Shown here: positions 60,173 through 64,000 of the stretch, piece after piece
Layout of the letters: every line of letters starts with the position of its first letter
Numbering within the stretch: the first letter of the stretch is position 1
Source of the DNA: Chloroflexota bacterium
GTDB taxonomy: Bacteria; Chloroflexota; Anaerolineae; Anaerolineales; VGOW01
Direction: 5' to 3'
Length of the DNA: 64,000 bases
NCBI GenBank assembly: GCA_016213135.1
Contig: JACRBQ010000079.1
Location: forward strand, 1-64,000
Program-made: the position numbers and the translations under genes
The notes under the pieces: generated by a model
What the model saw: only the letters and a program-made list of their open reading frames with translations
What the model was told of the DNA's origin: nothing
Database searches by the model: none

Positions 60173-62077
60173 TTACGCTTCGGTAAACTCCCCTTCCACC
60201 ACGTCGCCGTCGCCGTTGCCCGCGCCGCGCTCGGTCGCGCCGCCGTTGCCGCCCGACTGTGTTCCACTCGCTCCGCTCGCGTACATCTGCTGGTTGAGCG
60301 CATAAGTGGCTTGCTGCAACTGCTCGCTCAGGTTGCGGATGTGTTGCAGGTCCTCGCCCTTGAGGGCCTCGCGCAGATCGGCGATTTGCTTTTCGATGCG
60401 CTGGCGGTCGTGGCCGGGCACTTTGTCGCCCAGGTCGCGCAGCGCCTTCTCGGCGGTGTAGGCCAGCGTGTCGCCATTGTTGCGGGCCTCCACCAGCTCC
60501 CGGCGCCTGCGGTCTTCGGCCTCGTTCTTCTTGGCTTCGTTCACCATCCGCTCGATGTCGCTCTTGTTCAGGTTGGTGCTGGCGGTGATGGTGATCTTCT
60601 GCTCGCGGCCGGTGGCCTTGTCGCGGGCGCTCACGTTCAGGATGCCGTTGGCGTCAATGTCGTAAGTCACCTCCACCTGCGGCAAGCCGCGCGGCGCGGG
60701 CGGCAGGCCTTCCAGCCGGAACTTGCCCAGGGTCATGTTGTCGGCAGCCATGGGGCGCTCACCCTGCATAATGTGAATGTCCACCGCCGTCTGGCCGTCT
60801 TCGGCGGTCGAGAACGTCTGGCTCTTCTTAACCGGGATGGTGGTATTGCGCTCGATGAGCGCGGTGGCCACGCCACCCAGCGTTTCGATGCTGAGGGTAA
60901 GCGGGGTCACGTCCAACAACAGCACGTCGCGCACTTCGCCGCCCAGCACCCCGGCCTGAATGGCCGCCCCCACGGCCACCACCTCGTCCGGGTTCACGCC
61001 CTTGTGCGGCTCTTTGCCGCTCGAAAGCTGGCGCACCAGTTCCTGCGTCATGGGCATGCGCGTCGAGCCGCCCACCAGCACCACGTTATTGATCTGGCCG
61101 GCGGTGAGGCCGGCGTCTTTGAGCGCCTGTTCAAACGGCCTGCGGCAGCGGTTCAGCAAATCCACCGTGAGCTGCTCGAACTTGGCGCGGCTGAGGCGCA
61201 AGATGAGATGCTTGGGGCCGTTGGCATCGGCGGTAATGAACGGCAGGTTGACCTCCGTCTCCATCACCGACGACAGCTCGATCTTGGCCTTCTCTGCCGC
61301 CTCGCGCAGGCGTTGCAGGGCCTGCCGATCCTTGCGCAGGTCAATGCCTTCCAGCCTTTGGAACTCGTCGGCCAGCCACGTCACCACGCACTGATCCCAG
61401 TCGTCGCCGCCGAGGTGCGTATCGCCGTTGGTGGATTTCACCTCCACCACGCCGTCGCCCACTTCCAGCACGCTCACGTCGAACGTGCCGCCGCCCAGAT
61501 CGAACACGAGAATCGTCTCGTTCTTCTTTTTGTCCAACCCGTAGGCCAGCGCCGCCGCCGTCGGCTCGTTGATGATGCGCAGGACTTCCAACCCGGCGAT
61601 ACGGCCCGCATCTTTGGTGGCCTGCCGTTGTGAGTCGTTGAAGTACGCCGGCACGGTAATGACCGCCTGCGTCACCGGCTCGCCCAGATACGCTTCGGCG
61701 TCGCTCTTCAGCTTCCCGAGGATCATTGCCGCGATCTCCTGCGGCGTGTAAGTCTTGCCGGTCTGCGGCAGGCGCACGCGCGCATCGCCGCCGGGGCCGT
61801 TCACCACTTCGTAGCTCACCATCTTGCGCTCGGCGGCCACTTCGTCGAAGCGCCGCCCCACAAAGCGTTTAATGGAATAGACGGTGTTTTCCGAATTGAC
61901 GACCGCCTGCCGCTTGGCCGTGAAGCCCGTCACGCGCTCGCCGTTCTTGTTGAAGGCGATCACCGAAGGCAGGAGGCGCTGCCCTTCGCTGGTGCTGATC
62001 ACGGCGGGGTCGCCGCCTTCCATCACGGCAACAACCGAGTTGGTTGTGCCGAGGTCAATGCCGATTATTTTGCTCAT
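60173..62077 (-). CDS. dnaK: Molecular chaperone DnaK (Hsp70)
   Basis: A 634-aa Hsp70. The nucleotide-binding domain starts [19 protein letters not shown] and includes [18 protein letters not shown] and [10 protein letters not shown]; the substrate domain has [14 protein letters not shown] and the lid ends in a Gly-rich tail with EGEFTEA. All signatures are intact. It has GGAGGAAACC before the ATG. No grpE, dnaJ or hrcA is adjacent, and no CIRCE or HAIR operator is visible upstream. Confidence 0.98.
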   Translation of the reverse strand: MSKIIGIDLGTTNSVVAVMEGGDPAVISTSEGQRLLPSVIAFNKNGERVTGFTAKRQAVVNSENTVYSIKRFVGRRFDEVAAERKMVSYEVVNGPGGDARVRLPQTGKTYTPQEIAAMILGKLKSDAEAYLGEPVTQAVITVPAYFNDSQRQATKDAGRIAGLEVLRIINEPTAAALAYGLDKKKNETILVFDLGGGTFDVSVLEVGDGVVEVKSTNGDTHLGGDDWDQCVVTWLADEFQRLEGIDLRKDRQALQRLREAAEKAKIELSSVMETEVNLPFITADANGPKHLILRLSRAKFEQLTVDLLNRCRRPFEQALKDAGLTAGQINNVVLVGGSTRMPMTQELVRQLSSGKEPHKGVNPDEVVAVGAAIQAGVLGGEVRDVLLLDVTPLTLSIETLGGVATALIERNTTIPVKKSQTFSTAEDGQTAVDIHIMQGERPMAADNMTLGKFRLEGLPPAPRGLPQVEVTYDIDANGILNVSARDKATGREQKITITASTNLNKSDIERMVNEAKKNEAEDRRRRELVEARNNGDTLAYTAEKALRDLGDKVPGHDRQRIEKQIADLREALKGEDLQHIRNLSEQLQQATYALNQQMYASGASGTQSGGNGGATERGAGNGDGDVVEGEFTEA

Positions 62078-62401
62078 GGTTTCCTCCGCAATGAGTCATC
62101 AAACAGGCGGGTCGTGGCCATAATCGCCATCAGTCTGCTGTTTGAATTATTCTCATGCTATTGCCATAAGGGTACGCGGAGTCGGTTTGATCGGTGTTAG
62201 TGGATTGTTGGAAAAATATAAGCGGCCGCGTGTGGCAGCGCGTTGCACGCGCGATTTGCGCCAGTTCCACGCCCCGTCGCGGTTGCAAACCGCTCCCACT
62301 TTGGCGCGCAGGCGACTTTGGGAAGGCCCTCCCACCGTGGCCGTGTGAGATCGCTGCCGCGCCGCCCTCCGTTATGATAGAATGTCACGACGGAGTCATT
62401 C
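62078..62401. promoter_or_regulatory. 324-bp divergent control region of dnaK and moaA
   Basis: Towards dnaK (minus) it holds the GCGGAGGAA ribosome-binding site; towards moaA (plus) TATGAT at 62373-62378 and CGGAG at 62391-62395. The middle is rich in short palindromes (GCGCGTTGCACGCGCG near 62238) and a GCGGCCGC octamer at 62222. No CIRCE, HAIR or molybdenum-cofactor riboswitch could be recognised by eye. No coding frame is convincing. Confidence 0.45.
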
Positions 62402-63403
62402 ATGCTTCTCGACACACTCGACCGCCCCCTGCGCGACCTGCGAATTTCGGTCACCGACCGCTGCCACTTCCGCTGCGTCTACTGCATGCCCAAGGAGGTC
62501 TTCGGCGGCGACTTTCAGTTCCTCGACCGCAAGGAACTGCTCACCTTTGAGGAGATCACACGTCTGGCCTGCGTGTTTGTGGCGCAGGGCGTGCAAAAGA
62601 TTCGCGTCACCGGCGGCGAGCCGCTGGTGCGCCGCGACCTCGAACGCCTCATCGCCATGCTTTCGCCAATCCCCGGCGTGGACCTCACTTTGACTACCAA
62701 CGGTTCACTGCTCGCCAAAAAGGCGCGGGCGCTCAAAGAGGCCGGATTGCAGCGTGTCACCGTGAGTCTGGACTCGCTGGACGATGCGGTGTTCAAAGCG
62801 ATGAACGATGTGGACTTTCCGGTGGCGAAGGTATTGGAGGGGATCGAGGCCGCCGCCTCCGTGGGGCTGGCGCCCGTCAAAATCAACATGGTCGTCAAGC
62901 GCGGGATGAACGAGCACAGCATTGTGCCCATGGCCCGTCGCTTCAAAGGCACAGGCCACATTCTGCGATTCATCGAATATATGGACGTGGGGCACACCAA
63001 CGGCTGGCGGCTGGACGACGTGGTTCCGGCGGCGGAGATCATCGCCACGCTCGATGCCGCATTGCCGCTTGAGCCGCTGGACCCGAACTATCGCGGCGAG
63101 GTGGCCAACCGCTGGCGCTATCGCGACGGCTCGGGCGAGGTGGGGGTGATTGCCTCGGTGACGCAGGCGTTTTGCCGCGACTGCACGCGCGCCCGGTTAT
63201 CGGCGGAAGGCTCGCTCTATACCTGCCTGTTCGGAATCAAAGGGTTCGATTTGCGGGCGATGGTGCGCGGCGGGGCCTCGGACGCGGAGATTGCCCAGGC
63301 TGTTGGCCGCGTGTGGCGCGTGCGCTCCGACCGCTACTCCGAGATCCGCTCCGAAGCCACGGTGGGCCTGCCCAAAGTGGAAATGTCGCACATCGGGGGC
63401 TGA
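62402..63403 (+). CDS. moaA: GTP 3',8-cyclase (molybdenum cofactor biosynthesis)
   Basis: A 333-aa radical SAM enzyme that converts GTP to 3',8-cyclo-GTP in the first step of molybdopterin synthesis. The first cluster motif is CHFRCVYC (C21, C25, C28); the second, GTP-binding cluster is [18 protein letters not shown]. The C-terminal SHIGG carries the double Gly needed for activity. TGGEPLVR is the SAM-binding GGEP. No other moa genes are present in the window. Confidence 0.96.
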   Translation: MLLDTLDRPLRDLRISVTDRCHFRCVYCMPKEVFGGDFQFLDRKELLTFEEITRLACVFVAQGVQKIRVTGGEPLVRRDLERLIAMLSPIPGVDLTLTTNGSLLAKKARALKEAGLQRVTVSLDSLDDAVFKAMNDVDFPVAKVLEGIEAAASVGLAPVKINMVVKRGMNEHSIVPMARRFKGTGHILRFIEYMDVGHTNGWRLDDVVPAAEIIATLDAALPLEPLDPNYRGEVANRWRYRDGSGEVGVIASVTQAFCRDCTRARLSAEGSLYTCLFGIKGFDLRAMVRGGASDAEIAQAVGRVWRVRSDRYSEIRSEATVGLPKVEMSHIGG

Positions 63404-63406
63404 TGG

Positions 63407-64000
63407 TTAGTTCCCCCGGGCCTTCATCCATTCACGATACCAGGCGACGGTTTGCTTGATGGCTTCGCTATGCGGCGTGGCGTGATCGCCAAACGCTTTG
63501 GCGAACTTGCCGTGATCTACCACGAACGGTTTTTCAAACTCGTACATCATCTCCACCGTCTCGCGCGCCGCAGGGACGAACAGGCCGCCGATTGACATCA
63601 TTAGCCGGCCCATGCCGCTCATCTTTGGCGCCTGGCCGATCTCTTCAAAGAACAACGTCATCAATTCGCGCTGGGTGAGAGTGGGCGGGTTTGGCACATG
63701 CCAGATTTGCCCCAGCGCTTCCTCGCGCTCGCCCAAAATGACCAGCGCCTTGCCGAAATCGTCAATCACGGTGTGGGTGTGAGGCAGATCGAGGTTGCCC
63801 ACGAGCGAAGCGGCTTTACCTTCCAGCGCCGGCGCGATGGCGCGTTCGCCCAGAGTTGATTCCAGCACGCCCGGCCCGTAAAAATTTGAGCCGCGTCCAA
63901 CAACGGCCCGCACTTTGCCCGCCCGGTGGGCGGCCAGCACGGCATCAGCCATCTCGCCGCGCACTTTGCCTTTGCGGGTGTGGGCAACGTGCGGTAAACC
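63407..64000 (-). CDS. NAD-dependent epimerase/dehydratase family protein, 5' end outside the window
   Basis: The 3' portion of a gene entering from beyond position 64000; the frame is open to the edge (reading GLPHVAHTRKGKVRGEMADA). It is an extended SDR: VGRGSNFYGPGVLES is the usual block after the catalytic Tyr/Lys, and HTHTVIDDFGKALVILGE the substrate-side block. The N-terminal Rossmann region with GxxGxxG is missing from the window. The substrate is probably a nucleotide sugar or a similar small molecule. It converges with moaA with 3 bp between stops. Confidence 0.85.
   Translation of the reverse strand, partial: GLPHVAHTRKGKVRGEMADAVLAAHRAGKVRAVVGRGSNFYGPGVLESTLGERAIAPALEGKAASLVGNLDLPHTHTVIDDFGKALVILGEREEALGQIWHVPNPPTLTQRELMTLFFEEIGQAPKMSGMGRLMMSIGGLFVPAARETVEMMYEFEKPFVVDHGKFAKAFGDHATPHSEAIKQTVAWYREWMKARGN

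Noticed and set aside
60311..61633. 440-codon plus-strand open frame opposite dnaK
   Set aside because: It is a shadow of the dnaK gene in GC-rich DNA; composition is His/Arg/Gln-rich without any recognisable domain, while dnaK is complete on the other strand.
62078..62401. CIRCE or HAIR heat-shock operator upstream of dnaK
   Set aside because: Neither the TTAGCACTC/GAGTGCTAA pair nor the CTTGAGT/ACTCAAG pair could be found.
62205..62401. Molybdenum-cofactor riboswitch before moaA
   Set aside because: There are short palindromes but I could not match the conserved core of that RNA by eye; a covariance-model search would decide.

Overview
The window is high-GC bacterial DNA that best fits a Chloroflexota genome, probably Anaerolineae-like. 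This is inference from gene content: two LysM surface proteins with Pro/Thr-rich linkers, very large polytopic glycosyltransferase-type membrane proteins, a DUF4058 gene, a MoxR/DUF58/transglutaminase operon, and a 'quinate 5-dehydrogenase'-type gene. Starts are a mix of Shine-Dalgarno starts and apparently leaderless ones with a -10 box 6-7 nt before the start codon. No rRNA, tRNA, CRISPR array or insertion sequence was found.

Layout. 0.1-6.2 kb (minus): NifU-like protein, tandem universal stress protein, then MoxR-DUF58-transglutaminase. 6.4-11.4 kb (plus): rpe behind a short leader ORF that copies its own 5' end, a GAF-GAF-GGDEF cyclase, a NotI-like endonuclease with a D12-class adenine methylase, and DUF4058. 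11.4-19 kb: gamma-glutamyltransferase, RidA, a double Nudix protein, SurE, an SDR, IlvE, and two membrane proteins. 19-28.5 kb (minus): cell-surface block (1,173-aa membrane protein, two paralogous LysM surface proteins, PMT-type glycosyltransferase) and a LysR regulator. 28.7-35.6 kb: a sigma-70 factor, flavin reductase, 3-hydroxyacyl-CoA dehydrogenase and enoyl-CoA isomerase genes, another polytopic membrane protein, and an inositol-monophosphatase-like gene. 35.7-43.6 kb: a SelW-like selenoprotein gene that stop-codon-based gene calling would miss, trpS, dtd, a diverged PyrK/PIG-L/PyrD cluster, an SPFH protein, a metallophosphoesterase and an MBL hydrolase. 43.7-49.7 kb (plus): an operon of GntR regulator, MeaB-like GTPase, B12 acyl-CoA mutase large and small subunits, acyl-CoA ligase and a 3-aminobutyryl-CoA ammonia-lyase-like hotdog protein. 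49.7-64 kb: MFS/GNAT/quinate-type genes, a split glutamine-dependent NAD synthetase, envelope genes, an A/T-rich methylase-nuclease pair, VanZ-like, dnaK, moaA and a truncated epimerase.

Three things stand out. (1) The mutase carries Val102, Asp129 and Gln220 at the positions that set substrate choice in this family. That pattern is close to 2-hydroxyisobutyryl-CoA mutase (Ile/Asp/Gln) and rules out ordinary methylmalonyl-CoA mutase (Tyr/Ala/Arg). With the ligase and the ammonia-lyase-like gene it forms a candidate pathway for branched 2-hydroxy or 2-amino acids, feeding 3-hydroxybutyryl- or crotonyl-CoA to the beta-oxidation genes at 30-35 kb. (2) The gene at 35.7 kb reads through an in-frame TGA as C-A-V-U with a SECIS-like hairpin just downstream. 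(3) Many intergenic gaps carry short tandem 'phrases' followed by an inverted copy, often with perfect 12-19 bp arms. The same phrases run in frame inside several minus-strand genes, where the ATTCATC heptamer encodes hydrophobic FIIHHSS-type segments.
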